This document shows positions 35,373 through 42,664 of a DNA stretch of 46,374 nucleotides, piece by piece. The stretch lies in contig JAIPAP010000001.1 in NCBI GenBank assembly GCA_021740045.1, positions 75,817-122,190 on the forward strand. Direction: 5' to 3'. This DNA comes from Bacteroidales bacterium (lineage in GTDB: Bacteria > Bacteroidota > Bacteroidia > Bacteroidales > JAIPAP01). The position numbers and the translations under genes are program-made. Positions within the stretch are counted from its first letter, which is position 1. Each line of letters opens with the position of its first letter. The notes beneath the pieces are model-generated. The model made no database searches and had not been told where the DNA came from. It saw only the letters and a program-made list of their open reading frames with translations.

Positions 35373-36943
35373 TTGAATTCCTCTATTTTATATTCCGTAA
35401 ATGTGTTTCCTTCAATGGTTTTTTCTTCATGGCATTTATAGCATGCTACATCTTCGTGTTTGCCGTCAAGCGGAAACAGCGTGTTATCATGATCGAAACG
35501 GCTGGCCTCCCAGTTCTCAAAGGCGTGGCAGCGTGTACAATCCGTGGTTCCGCTTTTTTCAAATTGTCCGTAATGAATATCCTGATGGCAATTGGTACAT
35601 TCACTGTTGAGTTCCGAAAATCGCTGCATGGAATTGCCGTTGCGTTCTTCAAAATGACAATCACGGCAGCTTTGCTCACGGTGTGCTCCCTGTAATTCAA
35701 ATTCGGTGATGGAATGGTTGAAGTCAATGGTGCTCCACATGTCCACGCTGTGGCAGCTTTCGCAGCCCTCATCTTCATAATAGCTTTGGTCCAGGTATGG
35801 GTCGTGTATATTTTCATGGCAATCAATGCAGGTTTCGCCCATATTGGCAAAGTCCCATTTCTTACCGGTTTTATGGCAGGCAATACAGGGTGTGGCCAAA
35901 TGAGCACCTTCCAGCGGAAAATCCGTTTTGTTATGTTCCTGTATGGAAAAGGAGGTTTTTTCAAAGCCATTCACATCATGGCATTCTGCACAATCGTGGG
36001 ATGTGCCGTTTTCTGCGAATTGCCCTTGGTGATAATCTTCATGGCAATCGCTGCAACGGCTGTGTTCGATGGGGGCAGTGTAATTATTCTGATGACACGA
36101 CCGGCAATCCAGGAAGCTGTGTTTGCCCTCCAGTTCGAATCCTGTTTTGCTGTGGTCGAATTGATCAATGCCTTTTACTTTAAAGAAGGATTCTTCGGTA
36201 TGGCAGCGCTGACAGTTTTGTCCGAATTTGTTGTCATGAACATCGGTGTGGCAATCGGCGCAGCTATTATGGTCAACACCGGCAAATTCATGGAATTCTT
36301 TTCCGCTACGGGTGGTCACCTCATGGCAGTCATCGCATTCCACTTCGCGGTGTTTGCCTTTTAAGGTGAAATCGGTTTCATCGTGATTGAAATTCACCGC
36401 CGGTTCAAAGGCCTCAAACCCATGGCAATCGGAACAGGCGCTGGCTAGAGTGTTTTGATGATAATCGGTGTGGCAGGTAAGGCATTCGCTATTCAAACCC
36501 AAATAGGAGTATTCTTTTTCCCTGATCTTTGGATTTTCTATATGTTCGTCTTTATGGCATTCCCCGCAATCAGTATTGGCATGAGCTCCTTTTAATGTGT
36601 AACCGGTAAGATCATGATTAAAAGTATCTTTTTTGAACCGGATGATCTCAAAATCCCTTCCGTGATGGTCGCTATGGCACTGAATGCAGGGCTTCCCAAA
36701 AACCTTTTCCGAGGCATGGTAGCCAAGTTTTTGATCGATGCGGTTTTTAAGCAAGGTATGACAATCAAGGCATTTTTTGTTGGTGATCTTGGCACCCAGG
36801 GTATGGCACTTGGTGCAATTGGAAAGTCCTTCGAGGTGGGCGTGTGCTTCAACCAATTTGCCGGGCGAAAGCTGGGCAAGACCTGTGAGGGTGTACATCA
36901 GGTTCACCAGTATAATCGCTACTATTTTTGCTAGCCCGTTCAT
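35351..36943 (-). CDS. Secreted 20-haem c-type cytochrome
   Basis: The 530-residue protein has a signal peptide (cleavage near GLAQ, about residue 24) and 20 CXXCH motifs by hand count, spread evenly from residue 43 to the C terminus, where the last motif CEDCH ends one residue before the stop. Repeated elements such as FxLEGKH, HNKTDFPLEGAH and CxDCHxDxHxGQF show that it is built from two- to three-haem modules distinct from those of the 40-haem protein. It has no membrane anchor, so it is probably periplasmic and links the inner-membrane proteins encoded upstream to the 40-haem cytochrome. It starts 9 bp after the Fe-S/flavoprotein gene and overlaps the next gene by 22 bp. Confidence 0.9.
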   Translation of the reverse strand: MNGLAKIVAIILVNLMYTLTGLAQLSPGKLVEAHAHLEGLSNCTKCHTLGAKITNKKCLDCHTLLKNRIDQKLGYHASEKVFGKPCIQCHSDHHGRDFEIIRFKKDTFNHDLTGYTLKGAHANTDCGECHKDEHIENPKIREKEYSYLGLNSECLTCHTDYHQNTLASACSDCHGFEAFEPAVNFNHDETDFTLKGKHREVECDDCHEVTTRSGKEFHEFAGVDHNSCADCHTDVHDNKFGQNCQRCHTEESFFKVKGIDQFDHSKTGFELEGKHSFLDCRSCHQNNYTAPIEHSRCSDCHEDYHQGQFAENGTSHDCAECHDVNGFEKTSFSIQEHNKTDFPLEGAHLATPCIACHKTGKKWDFANMGETCIDCHENIHDPYLDQSYYEDEGCESCHSVDMWSTIDFNHSITEFELQGAHREQSCRDCHFEERNGNSMQRFSELNSECTNCHQDIHYGQFEKSGTTDCTRCHAFENWEASRFDHDNTLFPLDGKHEDVACYKCHEEKTIEGNTFTEYKIEEFKCEDCHQ

Positions 36944-36952
36944 TACATAAAA

Positions 36953-38308
36953 TTAGTTTTTCTTCCGATGACTCATTACGGCCTCGCCGAATTTCTTAGT
37001 GATCTCTATACCTGCCTTTTGCAGGAACTGTGTTGGCAATTCCCCTCCGATAAAAATATAGACCAGATCATTTTCCACTTCAAGGGTCTCCCCGTCATTG
37101 GTTTTTAACATTACCTTATCCTCTTCAATAGCAGTAGGGTTGGTGTTGAATTTCACATCCACCTTACCCTCGTTCATAGCATCTTTGATCTTTTGAAGGT
37201 TTTTGGGTTTCAACCGGCCAAAGGCATCCTTACGGTATGATATGGTCACCTCATTTTGTTCGGCCAGCATAAGGGCCGATTCAACAGCCGAATCACCGCC
37301 ACCAACCACCATGATCTTTTTATTGCTGATATCTTCCGGCTCCAGCAGGCGGTAAGCCACCTTTTGACTGGTTTCGCCGGGAATATTAAGTTTTCGTGGC
37401 GTTCCCCGCCGGCCTATTGCAATCAGTATCTTGGCGGCCGTGATCTCCTCTCCATTCAGTACATCCAATTTAAAATGCCCGTTTACCGGGGTGATGGTAT
37501 CTACCTTGGAGTTTTCCCGGATGGAAAGCCGGTTTTTATTCAATGCCTCGTTCCATACCTTCAGTAATTCGGTTTTACTGGTTTCCGAAAGTTTCACCTT
37601 GCCGTAAAGCGGGAGGTCCATGGGAGAGGTCATTACAATCTTGGAACGGGGAAAAGTAAATACCGTACCGCCTAAGGAATCTTGCTCAAGAGTGAGGGCC
37701 TTAAGACCGTGCTTTTTGGCGGTAAGGCTGGCTGAGATGCCGGCAGGGCCTGCCCCCACAATGACCATATCGTAATCGGCCCGGTGATTTTTTTGGATTT
37801 TTTTGGAGGCATTCACCGCTGCTTGCCGGCCCTGTTCCACGGCGTTTTTGATCAACCCCATGCCACCAAGCTCTCCGGCAATATAAATGCCTTCCACATT
37901 GGTTTCAAAATTGGCATCCACGTGCGGCAAGTCAACACCCCTTGTCTCCGTGCCGATCACCAGGGTAATGGCCTCGGTGGGGCAAGCGTGAAAGCAGGCG
38001 CCATGGCCCACACAGCGTGAGGCATTAATAGTGGTGGCTTTGCCGTTGCGGATACCCAGGATATCTTTCTCCGGGCAGGCAGCTATACAGGCTTCCGACT
38101 TAATGCAACGGTGTTTGTCAATTCGGGGATGTAAGGAAGCCGGCTCATAGGTACCTTCTTCCTTGGCAATACCGATCTTTTCTTCCGTCGACCGGGATTG
38201 CTTCCGAAGTTTCCGGATATAGAAAAGGATGGCCGCAAGGCAAATAACCCCGACCAGTCCGTAAATGAGTATTTTTTCAACCAGTAGTTCCATCGTTAAA
38301 AGATCCAT
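36953..38308 (-). CDS. Membrane-anchored ferredoxin-type/FAD-NAD(P) oxidoreductase
   Basis: The 451-residue protein has an N-terminal membrane helix (about 10-31), a ferredoxin-like segment (65-115), and a thioredoxin-reductase-like flavoprotein domain (178-445) with FAD motif VGAGPAG (184-190) and NAD(P) motif VVGGGDSAVES. The two Fe-S motifs read C68-x5-C74-x3-C78-P and C99-x5-C105-x3-C109-P, so the second Cys of each canonical CxxCxxC is replaced by Ser71 and His102. A GIYIAGELGGMGLIKNAVEQ segment (140-159), normally at the end of such flavoproteins, lies before the FAD domain. No redox-active CxxC is seen. It probably moves electrons between NAD(P)H or ferredoxin and the neighbouring cytochrome b. 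It may start at the second Met (38293), which would remove the 13-bp overlap with the preceding gene. Confidence 0.8.
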   Translation of the reverse strand: MDLLTMELLVEKILIYGLVGVICLAAILFYIRKLRKQSRSTEEKIGIAKEEGTYEPASLHPRIDKHRCIKSEACIAACPEKDILGIRNGKATTINASRCVGHGACFHACPTEAITLVIGTETRGVDLPHVDANFETNVEGIYIAGELGGMGLIKNAVEQGRQAAVNASKKIQKNHRADYDMVIVGAGPAGISASLTAKKHGLKALTLEQDSLGGTVFTFPRSKIVMTSPMDLPLYGKVKLSETSKTELLKVWNEALNKNRLSIRENSKVDTITPVNGHFKLDVLNGEEITAAKILIAIGRRGTPRKLNIPGETSQKVAYRLLEPEDISNKKIMVVGGGDSAVESALMLAEQNEVTISYRKDAFGRLKPKNLQKIKDAMNEGKVDVKFNTNPTAIEEDKVMLKTNDGETLEVENDLVYIFIGGELPTQFLQKAGIEITKKFGEAVMSHRKKN

Positions 38309-39105
38309 CTGTATCCTAAAATCGTGACCACTACCACATGTATGATCATAATCACCAACATAATGAGTGCAAAGGGTAAATGTACCACATGCCAGTATTT
38401 GAACAGGTTTTGCATGGTATTTAATCGCTCTATACGTTTGTTGAGCGAAATCTCATGGTTGACCAATTTGAGGGCATTTTTAAAATCTTTCTGCGGCAGC
38501 TTGCCTTTTAGCAGTGATTTTACCTTGCTCTTGTTTTTGTTGTCGGCGGCCTCTTCGGTAAAGCGGGTGGTTTCTTCGTCCAATTGGTATTTTTCGGTGA
38601 GGATGGCTTTAAGGTCGCTTTTCATGTTTTTCACCTCGTTAAGGCTGAGCTCCCTTCCTTGGATCGTCCGTGGGATTTGCAGGTAGATAAACCGTCCGAT
38701 AATACCACTAACAAAAACCGCCACCATAGCCCAAAAGCTAATGGCTACAATACCGCCAAATTTAAAAGCTGTGTGGAACAAGATGAGCAACGGCCCCAGG
38801 GTGCAAAGGAAAATATGAAACTCCAGCCAGTGTTTTAAAACACCCACTTTCGACAATGTACGCCAGCGTTTACGGGCCATATAGCTTCCCACACCGATGA
38901 GGAGAGCCAATGATCCCATGATGCCATAACCATGACCAAAAACACCGCTGGGTTTTAGTTGTTGATGATCATCATGATAGAAACGCTCCTTCAAGGCCAC
39001 CTGGTAATAATCCTGTCCCGTGTATATCAGCCATGCCAATATAATTAAAACAATAGCCGATAATGTAAAAATATAGGCCCTATGAGTACCCTTCGACATC
39101 TGCAT
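38296..39105 (-). CDS. Cytochrome b-like integral membrane protein
   Basis: The 269-residue protein has five likely membrane helices: about 10-28, 58-75, 93-112, 118-137 and 245-266. Histidines are placed as b-haem ligands: GHGYGIM before helix 2, HWLEFHIF and LFHTAF around helix 3, and YWHVVHLP plus IIHVVVV around the last helix. A long charged cytoplasmic loop (about 150-235) lies between the last two. This is the first gene of the cytochrome operon. I infer it passes electrons between the membrane or flavoprotein side and the periplasmic 20-haem cytochrome, perhaps via quinol. The exact family is not certain; similar proteins are annotated cytochrome b or ferric-reductase-like. Either Met1 or Met3 could be the start. 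Confidence 0.72.
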   Translation of the reverse strand: MQMSKGTHRAYIFTLSAIVLIILAWLIYTGQDYYQVALKERFYHDDHQQLKPSGVFGHGYGIMGSLALLIGVGSYMARKRWRTLSKVGVLKHWLEFHIFLCTLGPLLILFHTAFKFGGIVAISFWAMVAVFVSGIIGRFIYLQIPRTIQGRELSLNEVKNMKSDLKAILTEKYQLDEETTRFTEEAADNKNKSKVKSLLKGKLPQKDFKNALKLVNHEISLNKRIERLNTMQNLFKYWHVVHLPFALIMLVIMIIHVVVVTILGYRWIF

Positions 39106-39123
39106 GCTTTTACAACAATTTTG

Positions 39124-39160
39124 TCCCGGAAAATCCTAACAGGATTGTTAATATCCGGGA
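39124..39160 (-). promoter_or_regulatory. Two-tier hairpin in the leader of the cytochrome operon
   Basis: TCCCGGA (39124-39130) pairs perfectly with TCCGGGA (39154-39160), and nested inside it AATCCT (39132-39137) pairs with AGGATT (39141-39146) around an AAC loop. The structure ends 18 nt before the cytochrome b start codon, so it would sit in the 5' untranslated region. It has no T-run, so a role in translation or mRNA stability is more likely than termination. Confidence 0.5.
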
Positions 39161-39227
39161 ATTTATCGTTACGCTGGCTGTGTGCATGTTTATTAAAAAC
39201 AGCAACGTATTTAAATATATCGGTTTT

Positions 39228-39235
39228 CAAATATA
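39228..39235 (-). promoter_or_regulatory. Candidate -7 box for the cytochrome operon
   Basis: The minus strand reads TATATTTG, an exact TANNTTTG match about 120 bp before the first gene. Transcription from here would include the two-tier hairpin in the leader. A -33 element is not clear. Confidence 0.4.
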
Positions 39236-39312
39236 AGGAATTAATCCATAGGATTTGGGAGAGCGTATAATTTGTAACTATTTTAAACAATTCAGCTAGT
39301 TGTTAGTAAACT

Positions 39313-39350
39313 AAAAAAGCCAAACCCGGAATGCCGGATTTGGCTTTTTT
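39313..39350 (-). terminator. Rho-independent terminator after rpsP (bidirectional)
   Basis: AAAAAAGCCAAACCCGG and CCGGATTTGGCTTTTTT form a 17-bp stem with one mismatch around an AATG loop, with T-runs on both strands. It lies 20 bp past the rpsP stop and separates rpsP transcription from the cytochrome operon downstream. Confidence 0.9.
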
Positions 39351-39369
39351 TATAATTACAGGAGTGTGA

Positions 39370-40293
39370 TTATTGATCTTTCTTTTCGTCTTCGTCTTCC
39401 GGTTTTTTTTCTTCCTCTTTTGCTTCAGGTTCTTTTTCCTGCTTTTCTTCTTCCTTAGCTTTCTCCTGTTTGGCTTCGGCTTGCTTCTCTTCTTTTACCT
39501 CGTCCTTGGCTTCTTCCTGTTTAGCTTCAGGTTTTTCCTCTTCCTTAGCTTCAGCGGGCTGCTCTTGCGGAGCTTCTTCCTGTTTGGCTTCGGATTGAGT
39601 TTCCTCCTGTTTTGCCTCGGCCTTTTCCTCTTCTTTAGCTTCCGGCTTTTCTTCTTCCTTGGCCTCAGCTTGCTCCTCTTCTTTCACCTCGTCCTTGGCT
39701 TCTTCCTGTTTGGCTTCAGGTTTTTCTTCTTTCTTAGCTTCAGCGGGTTGCTCTTGCGGAGCTTCTTGCTGTGTGGTTTCAGCTTCGGCAGAGGAAGCTT
39801 CCTCGTTTTGGGCCTCTCCGGCTTCGGCAGCAGCGGCCTGCTGTTTCTTGGCTAATTCGGCAGCACGGGCCTCGTTGATTTTGGCCTCGGCTTCTTTCTG
39901 CTTTTTAACCTGTTCTTTTTCCGAAAGAAGAACGTCCTTACGCTTTTGCTCGAGCTTATCCTCTTTTTCACGCAACCACTCGTTGAATTTGGCATCGGCT
40001 TCGGCCTGGGTTAAAGCGCCTTTGCGAACACCACGTTGCAAGTGGTTTTTGTACATTACTCCTTTGTTCGAGAGGATGTTACGCACGGTGTCGGTGGGTT
40101 GGGCTCCATATTGGACCCATTCAAGGGCACGGTCGAAGTCGAGTTCGATTTGTGCGGGATGTGCCACCGGATCGTAGGTTCCTATACTTTCGATGAACCG
40201 TCCGTCGCGCGGTGCACGAACATCTGCAATTACGATGTGGTAAAAAGGTCTAGCCTTTCGGCCACGTCTCTGTAATCTGATCTTTGTTGGCAT
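39370..40293 (-). CDS. rpsP: 30S ribosomal protein S16 with very long acidic/basic tail
   Basis: Residues 1-80 are a standard S16 domain ([32 protein letters not shown], and [17 protein letters not shown]). S16 assembles early into the 30S subunit. Bacteroidota S16 proteins usually have a C-terminal extension bringing them to roughly 180-200 residues; this one is 307. Residues 81-175 are a typical helical extension, and 176-307 is low-complexity Glu/Lys/Ala/Gln/Pro sequence with a 63-residue internal duplication ([10 protein letters not shown] at 178 and again at 241). The tail must project from the ribosome surface and has no known role. It is monocistronic, with its own terminator; rimM, its usual partner, is 9.8 kb away. 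Confidence 0.93.
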   Translation of the reverse strand: MPTKIRLQRRGRKARPFYHIVIADVRAPRDGRFIESIGTYDPVAHPAQIELDFDRALEWVQYGAQPTDTVRNILSNKGVMYKNHLQRGVRKGALTQAEADAKFNEWLREKEDKLEQKRKDVLLSEKEQVKKQKEAEAKINEARAAELAKKQQAAAAEAGEAQNEEASSAEAETTQQEAPQEQPAEAKKEEKPEAKQEEAKDEVKEEEQAEAKEEEKPEAKEEEKAEAKQEETQSEAKQEEAPQEQPAEAKEEEKPEAKQEEAKDEVKEEKQAEAKQEKAKEEEKQEKEPEAKEEEKKPEDEDEKKDQ

Positions 40294-40485
40294 AAAGTTT
40301 CGTTTATGTTATTTAGTTTATCAATTAGCTTCCGGGAAACGATAATCCTATCGGTTTCAGTATTCCCAAAAGGGGTGCAAATATCTGATTTTTATTGGAA
40401 ATATAAAAGTGAAGTTGAAAAATGTTCTAAAAATTATCTATGATATCAGTATAGGTTGCGGTATGGGCTGAAAATTTGAAAATAG

Positions 40486-40514
40486 AAATCCCGGCTAATC
40501 TTTAGCCGGGATTT
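40486..40514 (-). terminator. Rho-independent terminator (bidirectional)
   Basis: AAATCCCGGCTAA-TCT-TTAGCCGGGATTT is a perfect 13-bp stem with T-rich flanks on both strands. It lies 65 bp past the stop of the YCF48-like gene and upstream of rpsP, so it ends that transcript before rpsP. Confidence 0.85.
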
Positions 40515-40579
40515 TTAATTCAATTGATACTTTTTACCTGAGCAACTCCATCCGGAATCAGATTGATCTTGCTTTAAGC

Positions 40580-42049
40580 CTATTCCGGGTAAATCAACTC
40601 ATCATCGTTGTTCATCCTCACCAGGTAGCCTTCGCCGGGTTCCATGTCGCCGATGTTATTCACCCAATTAGGTCCCACCTTTTGTAATGAATTACCCTCG
40701 GAATCACGCATGAAATCGAGGTTATCCAATACATTGTCCATCGCTTCCAGTGCGTCCATGGGGGCCTGGGGCAGGTAACTGATAAACTGATAGCCTGCTC
40801 CCACCGGTATTGGCATTTGCGGATTGGCCGGAGCACCTTCGATGGTGAACATATCATCTGCGTTCATCTTAAAGAGATAACCTTCGATGGTTTCCCATTC
40901 ACCGATGTTGTTTACCCATTCAGGCCCGATCTTTTGAAGCATGTTGCCATCGGAATCGCGGACAAAATCGAGGCTTTCGTTGTTCATCAGGTCTTCCAGA
41001 ATAACCGTCATGTCATCTGATCCTTGAGGTTGCAGGTTACTGGAAACCAGATCATAACCGGTGCCTAGCCCATACTCATGCATCTGGGCGTTGGAATAAT
41101 GGATAATGGTTCCATCGAATCCTACGGCCCAGCCATAATATTCATTCACAAAGTGCACTCCGCTTAGGTACTTGTCAACGGGTGAAGATTGCTCAGTCCA
41201 GCTTTCACCACCATCAGTAGTATGCAATATCAATTCACCGTCATTGTCGCCTCCTACAACCCAACCTGTGTTTGGGTCTACAAAAGAAAGGTTGGTCAGG
41301 GTTAATGAGGTTCCTGAAGGGAGCTCTGCCCAGGTATCGCCACCGTCGGTGGTTTTCAAAATCAGGCCTTGCTGCCCAATGACAATGGCCGTTTCCGGCC
41401 CTGGCATGTACACATCTTCCAAATGCGTAATTTCGGAATAATCTTTAGTTTGCCAGGTATTTCCACCATCACTGGTATACATCACCCCACCGAATGATCC
41501 GACGACCATACCATGATCAGCATCATAAAAATCAACTGCTCCCAATGGCCGTTCGTTATAGCCGTAGTACTGTGAGTTCCAGTTTTCGCCACCATCGGTT
41601 GTGTAGATGACCTCACGGATAGGGTCGTTGTTGAAGCCTTCGGCAACACCGCAAGCTGCCCAACCGGTATCGGCATTGATGAAATAAATTCCGCCTATTC
41701 CACCGTAGTTGTTTGATTCCTGTACCGTCCATGTTTCCCCACCGTCGGTGGTGCCGTCGATCTTCCCATGACTTCCGCAAGCCCAGCCGGTTTGATCGTC
41801 AATAAAAAACACCCCGGCATAATTTGAAGTGGGCGTTACTTCTTGCTGCTCCCACGTTTCCCCGCCATCATTCGTATGAACAATTGTGTTGGTAGCGCCA
41901 ACGGCCCAGCCATTGTTCATGTCGCTAAAATAAACATCGGAGAAAAAGGTGTTTTCGCCCCAGGTTTGTTGTGTCCATTCGCCCTGAGCGTATCCCCACT
42001 GCAGGCCGAAAGTAATCATAGAGATAAAAAGAATTAAAAGAATTCGCAT
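40580..42049 (-). CDS. Secreted YCF48/BNR-repeat protein with two C-terminal WVNNIG modules
   Basis: The 489-residue protein has a signal peptide (cleavage near GYAQ, about residue 22) and about seven YCF48/BNR-like beta-propeller repeats (25-335), each with an xTTDGGxTW Asp-box-like turn and a GWAVG-type strand. The C-terminal part (about 340-489) contains two copies of a 70-75-residue module ending (Q)K(I/V)GPxWVNNIG and GEGYLxRM. Propellers of this kind are common in secreted Bacteroidota proteins; in cyanobacteria YCF48 assists photosystem II assembly, which is not relevant here. Unlike most such proteins it ends without a T9SS sorting domain, finishing ELIYPE. Role unknown; likely surface or periplasmic binding. 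Confidence 0.8.
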   Translation of the reverse strand: MRILLILFISMITFGLQWGYAQGEWTQQTWGENTFFSDVYFSDMNNGWAVGATNTIVHTNDGGETWEQQEVTPTSNYAGVFFIDDQTGWACGSHGKIDGTTDGGETWTVQESNNYGGIGGIYFINADTGWAACGVAEGFNNDPIREVIYTTDGGENWNSQYYGYNERPLGAVDFYDADHGMVVGSFGGVMYTSDGGNTWQTKDYSEITHLEDVYMPGPETAIVIGQQGLILKTTDGGDTWAELPSGTSLTLTNLSFVDPNTGWVVGGDNDGELILHTTDGGESWTEQSSPVDKYLSGVHFVNEYYGWAVGFDGTIIHYSNAQMHEYGLGTGYDLVSSNLQPQGSDDMTVILEDLMNNESLDFVRDSDGNMLQKIGPEWVNNIGEWETIEGYLFKMNADDMFTIEGAPANPQMPIPVGAGYQFISYLPQAPMDALEAMDNVLDNLDFMRDSEGNSLQKVGPNWVNNIGDMEPGEGYLVRMNNDDELIYPE

Positions 42050-42664
42050 AATGAACCTCCCAATTTATTTGTTAAAAATTATGTGATCACCATCCGGTGA
42101 ATCACTTGATTTATTTAAACTCCATGATAACTCGTATCAAGGAGAACCCATATCGTGAAAATTGGAGGGAGGTATTCCCGTGCGTTTAGTGAGTGTGTTT
42201 AGCTCCTGTGAGTTCCGGATAATTAAGCATTTTTAATACATAATTATCTGATATTGAACATCATTAACCAAACGTAAGCACATTTTATTTGTTCATTAGA
42301 ATTCCAAAATTTTCGCAAAAAGGAAATGGATGTCAAGGTTGTTCCGGCTTATGTGGTTGTTAATAGTTAAAATGATAAAATTTCAAATAGGTATGGCCCA
42401 CATGTGTACAGAAAAATCAACACATTTTCCCTTATTACTTTCGATTAATTTAGATTCAAAATAAATTCACCATATAATCAGCAAGATAGAATCATTGTTT
42501 ATAACTGTAAATCAATTTTTTGATTATATATACAACTTAAAATGATTGAATATGAAATTTATTTTTGTGAAATATGGGGTGAAATTTGCTAAGGGATTAC
42601 TAAATTTAAAGGGTTGAGCCTTACTTGTTTAGGAAATTCAGTACATGTTTAAAACAATATAACC
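42050..42664. other. Long AT-rich divergent intergenic region
   Basis: This 615-bp gap lies between two divergent genes. It has no credible ORF. One bulged hairpin (GTGAT-CACC with GGTGA-ATCAC, 42083-42105) lies 34 bp upstream of the YCF48-like gene and could be a leader structure or operator. The remainder is AT-rich and probably carries the promoter of the pentahaem cytochrome operon, which I could not place. Confidence 0.4.

Noticed and set aside
39373-40177. Plus-strand ORFs rich in Phe/Leu/Ser opposite rpsP
   Set aside because: They are the complement of the Glu/Lys/Ala-rich S16 tail; low-complexity coding sequence leaves the other strand open.
29729-40293. Idea that the cytochrome region is a recent mobile island
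   Set aside because: No integrase, transposase, tRNA or attachment repeat flanks it, and base composition looks like its neighbours. Only the separation of rimM and rpsP points to insertion, so I report that alone.
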